From positions 20,568,770 through 20,632,769 of the forward strand of contig NC_089321.1 of NCBI RefSeq assembly GCF_036669915.1: a stretch of DNA of 64,000 bases. Reading direction: 5' to 3'. This stretch comes from Pocillopora verrucosa. Lineage: Eukaryota > Cnidaria > Anthozoa > Scleractinia > Pocilloporidae. Below, piece by piece: positions 49,301 through 60,079 of the stretch. Below the pieces are notes generated by a model. It saw only the letters and a list, made by a program, of their open reading frames with translations. It had not been told where the DNA came from and ran no database searches. Position 1 is the stretch's first letter; each line of letters begins with the position of its first letter. The translations under genes were made by a program, and so were the position numbers.

Positions 49301-49728
49301 GTGCGTGCGTTATAGTTTGTCACTTCAGCTATACGGCCCGCTGAAATCAACAGTTTGTTTGAGTTGAAAACTTTCCCCTCTTTTTGAACCCAGATGATGA
49401 ATATCTTAAAAACCTCGTTTTCTTGGTCTGCATTAAAAATTACGGAACCGCGTTTATTCCATATTCAGTCCGGAACTTTCAGTAAGCAGGTGAAACTCGG
49501 TTAGCAAGAGGCATAAAGAAACATAGAATGGCTAAGTTAGATTAAATTACAATAAACTTAACCACTTGGGGAAAAGTGAGCCTGTCTTTTCGTGGTCGAA
49601 GATGCGCTTTATTCCACTGAAATTACCATTATTTTACGCGGTAGGTTCTTCACGAAGCGGAATCCTCTTTGGAAATTGCACAAGAAAAATGCAAGGAAAT
49701 CTTACAGATCCTAGAGGAAAGAAAGTAA
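40354..49728 (+). CDS. FTCD: Formimidoyltransferase-cyclodeaminase (FTCD), complete
   Basis: Thirteen exons: 40354-40591, 41656-41784, 42259-42347, 43076-43255, 44360-44497, 45431-45562, 45927-45988, 46366-46492, 47391-47552, 47865-47908, 48516-48654, 49085-49180 and 49645-49728. They total 1620 nt, or 539 aa (human is 541). The bifunctional cytosolic enzyme moves the formimino group of formiminoglutamate to tetrahydrofolate and then deaminates it to 5,10-methenyl-THF, in histidine breakdown. Seen: [19 protein letters not shown] at the start, [20 protein letters not shown], catalytic His82 in [30 protein letters not shown] and QGMGWYLEE (formiminotransferase, to about 325). Then [16 protein letters not shown] and [13 protein letters not shown] (Asp409/411, near the cyclodeaminase catalytic Asp) mark the C-terminal domain. 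Introns hold SINE and MITE copies. The open frame upstream of 40354 overlaps the promoter and is not used. Confidence 0.96.
40695..40897 (-). repeat. MITE-like element, family 1, copy c (reverse orientation)
   Basis: It reads as the reverse complement of copies a and b: aactcccagaagtgatta at the left and ccagagaattaaagggtt at the right. It lies in FTCD intron 1. Confidence 0.7.
41940..42159 (+). repeat. MITE-like element, family 2, copy b
   Basis: A diverged relative of 17772-17985, sharing taaggtgct, gggaatttgttt, ttgatcatttcctt, ggggtgatatta and a taagggtt end. It lies in FTCD intron 2. The left end is uncertain. Confidence 0.6.
44699..44835 (+). repeat. tRNA-derived SINE copy in FTCD intron 5
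   Basis: It has an A-box-like tagctcagtggtgaagt and a B-box-like ggtcctaggtttggctac, followed by gggagcactggtgttctttt and a tail ending aacatcatcttt. It is colinear with 44964-45100 and, in reverse, with 21004-21125. Confidence 0.7.
44964..45100 (+). repeat. Second tRNA-derived SINE copy in FTCD intron 5
   Basis: It has an A-box-like tagctcagtggtagagc, the closest to a true tRNA A box of the three copies, and a B-box-like ggtcctaggttagactcc, then gagcatttggagttccttttctcc. It lies about 265 bp downstream of and in the same orientation as the first copy. Confidence 0.72.
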
Positions 49729-51635
49729 ACAACACCCCTGTGTAATAGAATGAGACTGGGGTGTGATGGTCAAGAGAGCGAAAGGAATTAACGCATCCAC
49801 CTTCAAACTGGGACAAGGAAGATATTTGGCTGTTCTTATTGATTGGGTGAATGTACTTCTACTCCTTTCCTCCACATCTGCGTTGGGCTTGCTTCGTTGC
49901 AAAATATACATATTGATAATCGTGGGATCGTTTAAAGAGAATTATCATTGAGTAAAAAAATTATGGTCAAATTTTTAAGTTATTATCTTAGGCACCGTGT
50001 TCGAGTGGATAAAATCCGTTAAACGTAAAAAGTTTAAGATAAGAGTTTTCAAGCTCTCAATAGAATAAGGAGTTGTGTTTTGAATTGATAAAAATGTTCT
50101 AATGAAATAATAGTATAGTTTTTATGGAAATTTTGTACACTTGCTAACGACACAATTAAATTTATGCTTCCTAAACGCTGGTCTCGCTTAAAAACTCGTC
50201 TTTAAGTTGTTTCGATTAAATTCACTTTAAAGTCAGATGTGAAAAGTAAAACTATGTCGCTTTATTTATGCTGATGCAACTTGCTTATCGCAAAAACTAT
50301 TTAAAACTCTCTAGAATACACAATTTGTCGTGTCTTTTCGCGATGAGCTTAGCCAGAAGATGTTATGTGAATGTCAAGGAAAAACGCCTTGACGTTCAAA
50401 AGCGGCTTTGGCAAATCTGAGTAAAATTTTTTACTTTTTCCGATCGAGGACATAATTGTATGTCATATTTTAGACAACATTTGCTCCATGATTTACGCAA
50501 TCCCACACTCCTCCTCATTTCCTCCTGGCTAAGATGGTTATATTTTTATCGCCTGGGCCAGCTGGAAAATTTTAAGTAAAGTTTTAATTTGAGATTAATC
50601 TCTGGGCTTGGTTTGGATATTTTTTCGGTTAGGAAAACTAAGACTTGATACTGCCATTCGTATTTCAAGACTGAATTTTTTGTCAATTTTTAAGAATCAC
50701 ATTTTTTCAGGTTCAGTCTAACAGCTGTAGATTAGATTTTTTTTCCTTTTCCTTATCTTTGGTTGCTATTCGTTTCACCTTTTGGCTGAATTTGCTATAT
50801 ATTTTTCATTTATTTCGATGGAGAGGAAATTCACTCTCAAAATATCCGCTTAATTATTCAACTTTACCTCAAACATTTGTCGGGCTCTTCGGCCGACAAA
50901 TCGCTTTCATATATTGTAAGAGTATATTCTTGATCATGCATTCAATATCTAAGTTGTTCTTGTTGTAACATCCGCTTTCGAATGAAGTTCTAACAATTCG
51001 ATCGTTTTGACATGTCATCGAACAATCTTTTCATGAACAATGCTCAAATAACGAAGGAAGTATTAAATAAGAACTCTTGCACTCCAAAAACAAGACTAAT
51101 AAACCTTAACATCTTTTAGACATAATTAAGAGAGGCAAAACGTAACAAAGATAATGTCCGAAACGAGCAGCGAAAGAAAATGGTCTTTTCTTGCGTGTAT
51201 TCAGCATCAATAAGCTAGGCATATCGACAGAGGGTTTGGGCTGAATTACAAGCAGCTGTACGGAACATTCCATTTTTTGTTCTTATAAGATTTTTTGTTT
51301 TAATAAAAGAAATGTCCTTCTACAGTGAGCTTTCGTCCCGTATGCGCGCACAATTACTTAACCTAAGTACCAAAAGACTATCGCGTAACACTCAAATCTT
51401 ACGAACAGCCTACAATCATTTCTTTTTTCTTCATATCAGTAGGGATCGTCATACATTTAAGGTAAAGACTTGTCAAAAATACCAACGTGAAGCCACTGTG
51501 AAGGCGACTGAAGTAAAGAAACTATTGTCACAGGACACAGGACATTTAAATTTTCATGCACGTCACCCTCTTTACTTGACATTTTTCAATTTCCTGCAGG
51601 TTGTTCTGTCTCGACGGAGCAAACTGTTTACTTTA
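49729..51635. other. Intergenic interval between FTCD and GPCR-2 (convergent)
   Basis: About 1.9 kb of AT-rich sequence. It should hold the FTCD and GPCR-2 3' UTRs, but no clear polyadenylation signal or gene was seen. The open frames here are short and low-complexity. Confidence 0.5.
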
Positions 51636-52691
51636 CTACGTGTTGATCCTGATGCATCGCGAACGGAAGTTGTTTCTTAGATATGCGCGAAAATCCTTAA
51701 TTTGGACAAAGTATATGATGAAGTTTAAGGCGCTGCTAAAATATGCCCCAATACTGCCACCCACATAACGCACAATGTAATCTGTTGAAAATGAGCGCTG
51801 CGGTTTCATTATCTGGGTGTATGCAGTGTTGCCTATGTAGACAAAATATGGGCATATAAAGGCAAATGTAAGAGAAATTAGAAGGTAAGTTGCTCTGATT
51901 CTGGTAACTGTAAGTTTTGCTTTGAAGGCACTAGTCTTTGCATGACGAATTTGTCTTCCAGTCCTAATCCACAGAGTCTTCAGCAAACACGCGTTGACAT
52001 ATGTTATGAAAATGCCAGGAATGACGTATTGTAATGGGAAAATAACGGCGGTTATCTGAAAGGGGTAGAAGTTCTGATTGTAACGGCAGATCACTGTAAA
52101 ATGACTGTCATTTAGACGCACTGCTACTCCGTCGTAAGTGGCTGCTGGAAGTAACATGGTGGTTATTCCTAAAATCCAAGCCCCAATGATCATCCTACGG
52201 ACTGCGGTGACTCCAAGCGTGTAAGGATTCTTACGAGTTGATAAATATTTCGCTAAACTGATAACAACCAGGTTATTTATCGTAATAGCGGGAAACACGA
52301 AATTCAAATAGCGAACCATCTTGCACAGACACCCACTCTGCATAAGATCGAAAAGAATTTGAAGGCATAGAAAGGGTAGCGACATGGAACAAGAAAGGAG
52401 ATCAGAGAGGGATAAACTCCTCATATACAAGTTCAAACTGCGCACGAAACGACTCTTTTGGATTGGACTTGTGGTTTTCTTCTGCCAAAGAAAGTAAAAC
52501 AGCGAACAGTTTCCAACGAACCCTACTGTGCCAATGACTGACAAAACTAAGCAGAGCACATGTTTAGCAGTGTTTCCAGCGGGCGTGAACACGTAAACAG
52601 GGTCCATTGCTTCAGTCTGATTACGGCCCATGCGTGACGAATCGTTTGAAGTCCAGTTAGGAGATGGCCACCAAGTTTTTCCTTTTTCCAT
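51636..52691 (-). CDS. Intronless class A-like GPCR (GPCR-2), lineage-specific
   Basis: A single 351-aa frame. The N-terminus has sequons (NWT, NDS, NQT). Seven hydrophobic segments include GFVGNCSLFYFLW in TM1 (N1.50), LSLSDLLSC in TM2 (D2.50) and a TM3 cysteine followed by ISLAKYLSTRK, so 3.49-3.51 is AKY rather than DRY. TM6 keeps only the proline (FICPYF, no CWxP) and TM7 reads LNFIIYF instead of NPxxY. It is clearly paralogous to GPCR-3, sharing VYVFTPAG-TAK, the LLSTRK/YLSTR region, MIIGAW, YNxNFYPF-type loop residues and TRI-TxLLI. Ligand and coupling are unknown. The start is the first Met of the frame. Confidence 0.85.
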   Translation of the reverse strand: MEKGKTWWPSPNWTSNDSSRMGRNQTEAMDPVYVFTPAGNTAKHVLCLVLSVIGTVGFVGNCSLFYFLWQKKTTSPIQKSRFVRSLNLYMRSLSLSDLLSCSMSLPFLCLQILFDLMQSGCLCKMVRYLNFVFPAITINNLVVISLAKYLSTRKNPYTLGVTAVRRMIIGAWILGITTMLLPAATYDGVAVRLNDSHFTVICRYNQNFYPFQITAVIFPLQYVIPGIFITYVNACLLKTLWIRTGRQIRHAKTSAFKAKLTVTRIRATYLLISLTFAFICPYFVYIGNTAYTQIMKPQRSFSTDYIVRYVGGSIGAYFSSALNFIIYFVQIKDFRAYLRNNFRSRCIRINT

Positions 52692-55600
52692 TTCAGCACA
52701 GGTCTGTCGATAGGGAGTAAGGGAAAATGTTTCGTAATTGGTATTGACAAGTGACCAACAAAAATCAGGCCTACCTGATGTTCACAATTTAGTGGTTTTC
52801 GCACCATGACAACACTAACCAACCCTTCTACGTTCAAGACGAGGAACGATGGTTCCCCAAGGCTCTTTTGCCGGAAAATTTTATCTTCCTTACCTTTCAG
52901 TCGGTTTCGGTGGCTTTTCGATCATATCGCCATGCCGCCGTTTTTCATAATGGCACACGCGTTCAAAACGTATTTTAACGACTCATGACGTCATATCTCG
53001 TCGCCTTTGCAACTGGTCCATAAAGTTTAAAGTAGTGCAAGCAAACCTACAAACACAGGTTGAAACAACATTATTTCGTGGAAAACAAATTACGAAGCAA
53101 CCTCGTATTAACCGATTGATAGCAAACCTCCTCTGAACTATTAAGGAATATCCTGTGTTGCATCACTAGCTCAGATTTGGAGGCAGTGAAAACGGTGCCA
53201 CTTTCTGTGTATTCATAAGGGTTGATCCCTTAGCAGGGGGGAGGCAGTAAGCACTCTTGTCCTATCGGTCTATGGGCCGATGGAAAAAACGTAGCACTAA
53301 AGAATCTTATAAAGGGTTTGCAGTTACTCCTGTGACTAGATATATTTTATCTTGCTGAATAGCTTTAAGGAATTCTCTTGAGAATTTTATTTCATTACAT
53401 GGATCATCGAAAGAGCAACTGAAGATAAACATGGAAATTTGAATTTCTAAAATATCCTTTCCGCTGGATAGAATTGGTGTTAATGAAAAGCTGGTAATCA
53501 AGGAGCGCTAAAAAAAAAAATCAAGAAACAAAACCCAAGAAATTGTGACAATGCACGTATACCAACTTACACGAAATCAAAAAGATTGTTAGTTATTCTA
53601 CGTGTTTTAGAGAAAACTTTTAAAAAGTTAAGAACGGAATTTAATTCTGTTCTTTTAGCACTTTTTCAATATATCATATTTGCAAAGTAACGGCATGATA
53701 TTATTAAACAAAAGAAGGTAAAAAATCCTTTATTACGACAAAATAAGTGTAGCACGAACTGATAATGAATGACCGTAGAAAAAAAAAGATTTCGAAACCT
53801 AATGTCTCGTTTCATGCTTAATTTTGATCTACTCTCGATAAAGCACTCGAAAGGAGTTCGATTGTGGTTTACTGAATAACCTCCTGAAGAAAATACCAAA
53901 TGACATCTCATCTATATCCCTTTGTTCCTGTCCTATTTATCCTTCCAAATGATTTCCGATTAATTCTTAAATGCAAATGTCTGGATTCTTAGAAAACCTT
54001 ATGTTTTAGATGTTCAGTTTCTGTCATTAAAAACCAAACCACTCGTTTTTTCTCTTCGTTTCGTAGGCCTTGTTTTGAAGAATCAGGAAAAATCCCAAAC
54101 AACCGGAGATTTCATTCTTTCCCGACCGTTCCAAATTTTTACGCATGAAAATTCGAAATCGTAGAGATCCCCGTTCTCGATATGTTGGGAAAATCTGGGA
54201 GGGTCGCGAAACAGTGAAATCGCCAATCGTATGGGATTTTCCCGACATATGAAAAGCCGAATGAAACGTCTCTTTGATCAGTTTTTGTCGAAATAGGTTT
54301 CTCATGAATAGCTGATAGCTGTTATCCTTTTTCTTTAAACCATTAACCATACGTTGTGAGTATAATTCATCCTCTTTAAGTTCAATCAGTTCCTTTCCAA
54401 ATGGACAACTGTGCCTTTTAAAACTGCTTTTAGACTGACTTTGAGCCCTATACTGCATTAGTTCGATTGAATGCACTTTCGTAATGAAATCGCCCCATTA
54501 GCTAAAGTGAATGTAATCTAGTGAGTTTTCGTGCGACGTAATTGTGCGAAAAAAACATACTCCTGTGTTTTGTGTAACAATGGTTTTCAGCTCAAAGGTA
54601 CAATTTGTTTCTTCATGACGATAAATTTCAAAATTCGTTTCAAATCTAATTTTTTTTCTCTTCATTGAAGATATTATTATGAAATTAACAAATGTGGAAA
54701 GAGTGTGAAGTTTTGTTTTTCGTTCCAGCAAAAATTGCTTGGAGAAATCAGCATTCCCCATTGGTGCTGTTTAAACTACATTAAGTAAAACTGTAGCAGT
54801 TTCAGTGAAAAAATTATACTTCGTCTCGCTTTGGGAGCGTAACAGATGGGAAAAATTTCCTACCCTTTTGTTTCCCTCTTCTTCTTCAATTTGAAGTTTA
54901 TCAATATCACCAACAGAAAAAGAGTACTGCATTCGAAGCTGGCAAAATTTTAACTTTACACGTATACTGACGAAAATAAAATGACGCTATTCTTGGGAAA
55001 TCACCTGCGTCTTAAGCTTACAAGAGAATATAACCGGTTTATCTACATCAAAATGAGAAAAAAGACTATTGTTTATATATGTTTTTAATTAGGTGAGCGT
55101 TTTTAAAAGTGTTTTTGAGTGTATTCCGCGCTGAGTTTTTTAGCAGCACTTCACTATTCGTCGTTTGAAACATGGCTCACGGTTTGGGCATGTTTTTTTC
55201 CAATGCGTAGTTCTGGGCAACAGGGGTATGTTTTATTTTCTGTTTTTTGTTTCTTTTTTTTGTTTTTTTAAGCGTAGTTCTGGGCAACAGGATTACACTA
55301 TTAAAAACACCAGAAAGAAGAAGCTATGCTATATGGGAGTGTATTGTTTCTTTACATAAAATATCAGAACTTAGGGGTGAAATATGGAATTAGAATCACT
55401 CCAAGAAAGATTATTTTGAAAGTTCTCTCACACCTTCCGACCTAAATGGAAGATACTCCCTATTATTTGTAAGAAAATATTAATGATGTTGATGCAGATT
55501 AAAAAAGCCTAATTTTCATTTGCAGTAGTTTTATACTAGCTTCTCCACACAAATTCTTGTAACTCATAAATGCAGAGCAGAGCATCGAACTTTGCCGAGC

Positions 55601-57014
55601 ACTGGATTAAAAATGAAATAAATTGAATGTGCAGGTTTTCACTAATTCTGGTGTCAATGTCCGCAATCTCATTGAGCTGGAATTTCAGGCCGGCTTCTCG
55701 CCCGAAAGGAAATCTTTCTGGTGATACGATCGCAAAAATGCATTTTCAAAACTATCAATTTCGTTTGCGCCGAAACGTAACTTGAAGGATTTTTATTCAC
55801 TTAATAATTTGGACTTTCCCTCTAATTTTTCTTTCGAAAGCACGTACCTTTTGACGCATTTACTTTCTTCCGTCCCTTCTAGAACACTTTTGAATGCTGG
55901 CAGTGGCGACAAAATGCGACGCTTTGTATATTAGAATTTTCAAAATGCCCCTCTCTTGAAACCGTCTTCTAAAGTCGTCGTTTTCATCAGCGCTCTCAAG
56001 CGTTAATGCGAATACGACACGCCGGAGAAAATGCACTGAAAAGCTCCCGTGATTTGCATCACACAAAGTTCGTAAACAGGGCATAGGAGAAGACCAATCT
56101 AAAACAATAACCAAGGCCAGTCAAGGAAAGGATTATTTATAAACCAGGCTGTAGGCAGTTCGGAAAGCCCTAAAACTCTACATCAGAAATTTAGCTTTCA
56201 AATCGCCACTTTTAATCTTCACGGTATCAACATACGCTTTTCATTCAACTAATTTATTCTTGTTTTTCTAGTTACAATGTTCCTACTAATGGTGTAGCTC
56301 CATTTTGCTGCATATAAAACACGTACAACCCAAAATTTCTCTCATGTATTCTAGGGCTAACTGACGCCAAAAACGCTAGTCTAGAAACTCCTAACGGTGG
56401 CTAATTTACACTATTAAGTCACTTTATAAAACCAAATTATATAGTGGCTATACTCAATAGTTATAATATCTTTGAAGTGACTAAAAAATTGAGAAAACTT
56501 GCTGACGTCTCCATCAACTTCGCCTCTTTTTTATTGTGTATTCATTTCCATACAATACTAGATAGCGTTCCATGCAACCTATAAGTGTAGAAAATGCGTG
56601 GACACAGGAGGATTTCTTGAATACGGGCCTCTCATTGGCCGGATAAACGCTACCACTAACAGAGAACCAAGTGGCAAGTCCGCACAATCCTGAACTATTT
56701 CAGGTTTCTTTTCCCGCTGTGATATTCGTTGATGTCGACCCATGAAGATGGATTTGTCAAAAGATATCTTCTTGATCTTAGAAAAGAAACTGGTACATGT
56801 TTTTAGGTGTACTTTCATCGAGGAATGGATGCACTTGGGAGGTTTGGAGAGCACCCAAACAAGTTGAGTTGTATAATTGTTGTATAATTCAATTGATACA
56901 CGATCGTTTGGCATGAATCGATCTTCAGCTGCCCAGCAAAGACAACAATGAGCTGTTAGCAAGGAAGACAGCGTACGCTTGCCAGCGCTTGGTCTATTTT
57001 TTTCCTGAGTTTCT
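52692..57014. other. Intergenic interval between GPCR-2 and GPCR-3
   Basis: About 4.3 kb. Its right end (56530-57014) is probably the GPCR-3 3' UTR. The remainder shows no gene I can support. A 149-codon minus frame at 54476-54027 has no recognisable domain. A 20-bp direct repeat (gcgtagttctgggcaacagg) occurs at 55205-55224 and 55272-55291 around a T-rich stretch. Confidence 0.5.
56530..56535 (-). terminator. Candidate polyadenylation signal for GPCR-3
   Basis: AATAAA on the minus strand, 479 nt beyond the stop codon. Based on the hexamer only. Confidence 0.35.
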
Positions 57015-58244
57015 TTACAAGGAGTTCGAGAAGGAAAATATTTTTGCTCGATTGTTTTGATGGCTTAATTCAAGCCAGTTCGTCGTATCTTTTGAGTTCA
57101 TTTTTTGCCATGAAAGGCCCTGTTGTACTGTTGTCCTATAGATCACAGGTACAATACGAGGTCTGCCTCTTTTCCTTGCTTTTAAGACTAAAAAACTCTT
57201 CAGAAACTCCCGGAAGTCCTTCATTTGAGCTAGGCAAATCGTAAAGTTTATCACGCTGCTACCAAATGCGAAACCGCCAGCAGCATAGCGTATTATATAA
57301 TCTACAGCAAAACCTCGTTGTGGTTTGGCTATCTGAGTGTATGCAATATTAGCTATAAAGAAAAGACACGGAATGGTGAAGGAAAAGGTTATAGCAATGA
57401 GAAGCGATGTTCCTTTTATTCTCGTGACTGTCAACCGAGTCTTGCAAGCGTTAATTGTACCGTTTCCAACTCTTGTTTTACTTCTTCTCCACACTGTTTT
57501 GATCAAACTTATGTTGATGAAATTCACAAATATACTCGGCAGGATGTACTGTAATGGAAATAAGAGCATCGTTACTCGAAATGGGTAGAAATTTTCGTCA
57601 TTTCTGCACACAATGGTAAAATGGGTTTCATTGAGACTGAGTCTCATTCCGTTATACGGGGCAACAGAAACTAACATAATGAGGACTCCAAATACCCACG
57701 CACCAATGATCATTTTACGGACTGTTTCGATGCTGAACGTGCGTGGAATTCGCCGGGTTGATAAGTACTTTTCTAGACTTATCACCATGAGGTTATTCAG
57801 CGTAATGGTAGGGAATACTAACTGGAAATATCGAGCAATCTTGCATGGCCACCCACTTTGGAAGACATCAAATAAAACTTGAGTGCATAATAGAGGTAGA
57901 GCCACGCCAGAAGTAAAAATGTCGGACAGAGCTAAGCTCCTCAGATACAATCTTATATTGTTCAGGAAACGGCTGGCTCGAAATGCGGCTTTATTAACCT
58001 TTAGACACAGAAAATAGAACAAAAAACAATTGCCGAAAAATCCCAATGCTCCAATAGCCAACAAAACTGAACAGAGCACAAGTTTAGCGGTGTCTCCAGC
58101 CGGCGTGAACACGTAGATATCGTCAATTGCTTCCGTGTTATTGTTCAGATGCGAAAAATTACTTACAGTATCACTTGAAGCAACAATCCTCTCCAAAGTT
58201 TGCGTACTACCCATGAGAATTCTAATGGAGGAAAAAGCCAGCAA
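57015..58244 (-). CDS. Intronless class A-like GPCR (GPCR-3), paralogue of GPCR-2
   Basis: A single 409-aa frame; Met at 58214 (399 aa, MGSTQTLER) is an alternative start that matches the GPCR-2 N-terminal length better. It has sequons in the N-terminus (NFS, NNT). Landmarks: GFFGNCFLFYFLC in TM1, LALSDIFTSG in TM2 (D2.50), a TM3 cysteine then ISLEKYLSTRR (EKY at 3.49-3.51), IPCLFF in TM6 without CWxP, and VINFTICLAQMKDF in TM7 in place of NPxxY. The C-terminal tail is longer than in GPCR-2 (about 60 residues, basic then Ser/Asn-rich). Same strand as GPCR-2, 4.3 kb away, consistent with tandem duplication. Ligand unknown. Confidence 0.85.
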   Translation of the reverse strand: MLAFSSIRILMGSTQTLERIVASSDTVSNFSHLNNNTEAIDDIYVFTPAGDTAKLVLCSVLLAIGALGFFGNCFLFYFLCLKVNKAAFRASRFLNNIRLYLRSLALSDIFTSGVALPLLCTQVLFDVFQSGWPCKIARYFQLVFPTITLNNLMVISLEKYLSTRRIPRTFSIETVRKMIIGAWVFGVLIMLVSVAPYNGMRLSLNETHFTIVCRNDENFYPFRVTMLLFPLQYILPSIFVNFINISLIKTVWRRSKTRVGNGTINACKTRLTVTRIKGTSLLIAITFSFTIPCLFFIANIAYTQIAKPQRGFAVDYIIRYAAGGFAFGSSVINFTICLAQMKDFREFLKSFLVLKARKRGRPRIVPVIYRTTVQQGLSWQKMNSKDTTNWLELSHQNNRAKIFSFSNSL

Positions 58245-60079
58245 ATGTTTGAGTGTTCGGTAAAGGATGTCGTCAGGCTCCTGCTTCCTGTAAATGTCTC
58301 AAGCCTTGCTGGAATGAACTCGCTGGAAAAGCAAATATGCTTGATACAACGACGGTTTTCCTATTAAGAGCCTGTCTTCGACTCTAACTTCAAGAACCAG
58401 TGCGGGGACCGCAGATGAAGTTTGGACTTTTCACTATCAACACAATTTTCCGAGAGTGCATGGAAAGTGATGAAGGTAAAACAATACACTAAGTCAGTGG
58501 AATCAGAGGCTTGTGAGTCCGCTAATCTTTTCCATCTGGGAAGAAGTAAAATATTTCGTCTTGTCATGCATTTTCAAGATATAAGAATTTATCAAGAACT
58601 CACTATTGATACACACATCCTTACGGCTCTGAAAACAAGGAAATGAATGAAAGGATACAGGTGCAGGAGTAGCTCACGGTTTTCACCTTCGTTCGTGCTC
58701 ACCTTCAGTTACTTGTGGAAATCTGACACGTTTCGAGAGAGAGAAAGGCGTTCTTATGACAGCTGATCTTGGGAAAGGGTTAAATCAAACAGTTCAGTGA
58801 CGCAAAGGCGCTTAATGATGGTTCCCTGACTAAATTAATAATTAATATGGTATCTTAATGATAATATTTACTTAACTTATCCTATAATGAGAAGTAAATG
58901 AAAATCGTTTTCAAGAACAAGACAAAAGAAACATTTTGTTATTATTCCGGGAATTCATTAAGCACTGGGTTAATTTTCGTTAAATGATAAAGTTCACCTG
59001 CTTTATTCAAAAACCGAAATGAAAATTGTAGAAACTGGCATTTGCTTTATAAAACAAAACAATATTAATGGCTCAATTCAAACTTACTTAACAACTAAAT
59101 TTTACATGATACTTCCTGAAATTAGAAAATTAAGATTTTTTTCTAGGAACAATTTTCTAAAATTTTAGAATTTGGAAATGCAATGAGCTGAAAGGAAATT
59201 GCCTTCAACTGAGCTTTATTGCATTATTGTAGGGCTATGGTTACATAATTAAATTGTATAAGTTGGTTTAAATAAATATTAATTCAATTTTTTCCCGCTA
59301 TAAGTGAGCGGGTAAAAGTTACTACCCATTAGTAAAAACTGTCATCCAAGCTCATAAATTGATAGGAAAAATTCAAGATACTTACTGTGGCTGTATCGCA
59401 AAAAGGATTACAATTTTTTTCGGTGAGACGCGAAGCAATATAAAACGAAGAGATATTTTCGTGTCAGTAATTGATTGCCGACAAAGTGACACGAAAGAAA
59501 ATATTGAATAATCAAGTTTGAATACATGAAAAAAACTAATAAAATAAAATGAAAGAAAAATAAAGAAGAAGTGAAGTAACGGCCTCTACGTAAACACGGT
59601 TTCATTTCCTGAAACGGTTTCAGCTTAACTTGTTGGCATGAAGTAGAGTGAAGTGGACAAAATGACCTCCAAAACCATATTTTTAAAGGTTCATTCATAG
59701 AAATTACATCAGATGTCAATTTTATTTGGAATGATTTATGACTTACCGTTTCCTACACTCCGTGGTTTTGGCAAGTCATAAATTCTTAGGACAAAAGTAA
59801 AATCAATCTTTCATTATGTCGTCTAGCGCGCATCGGTAGTGGTTTAATAAGTCACTGACCCCAATCAAAGAAGAGGAGCGTGAAGGAAGGGCTCAGGTCT
59901 CCTTCTTAAGAAGAGGAAGTTTCCAGTTCTCTTTTTAAAAAGATAAGAAAGAGATCTGAAATGGAGTCAGGAATGGCAATCAAGGCAACGCTTATCATAA
60001 TCTCGAACAGTTTAAAAATTTTGCGCTGGTTTGTAAAAAATTTAAACCAGAAAAAAAATTGAACCACAACAGATACAAG
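58245..60079. other. Intergenic interval upstream of GPCR-3
   Basis: No gene is supported. It is AT-rich and should hold the GPCR-3 promoter near 58245. A short hairpin (atttatgactt at about 59725 and aagtcataaat at about 59773) is the only structure noticed. Confidence 0.5.

Noticed and set aside
51312..51680. 122-codon plus-strand frame at the 3' end of GPCR-2
   Set aside because: It partly overlaps the GPCR-2 coding end in antisense and lacks any domain.
54027..54476. 149-codon minus-strand open frame
   Set aside because: Basic, low-complexity composition with no family resemblance. It could be real, but nothing in the sequence supports it.
56579..56962. 127-codon minus-strand frame downstream of GPCR-3
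   Set aside because: It lies in the probable GPCR-3 3' UTR and shows no domain or homologous block.
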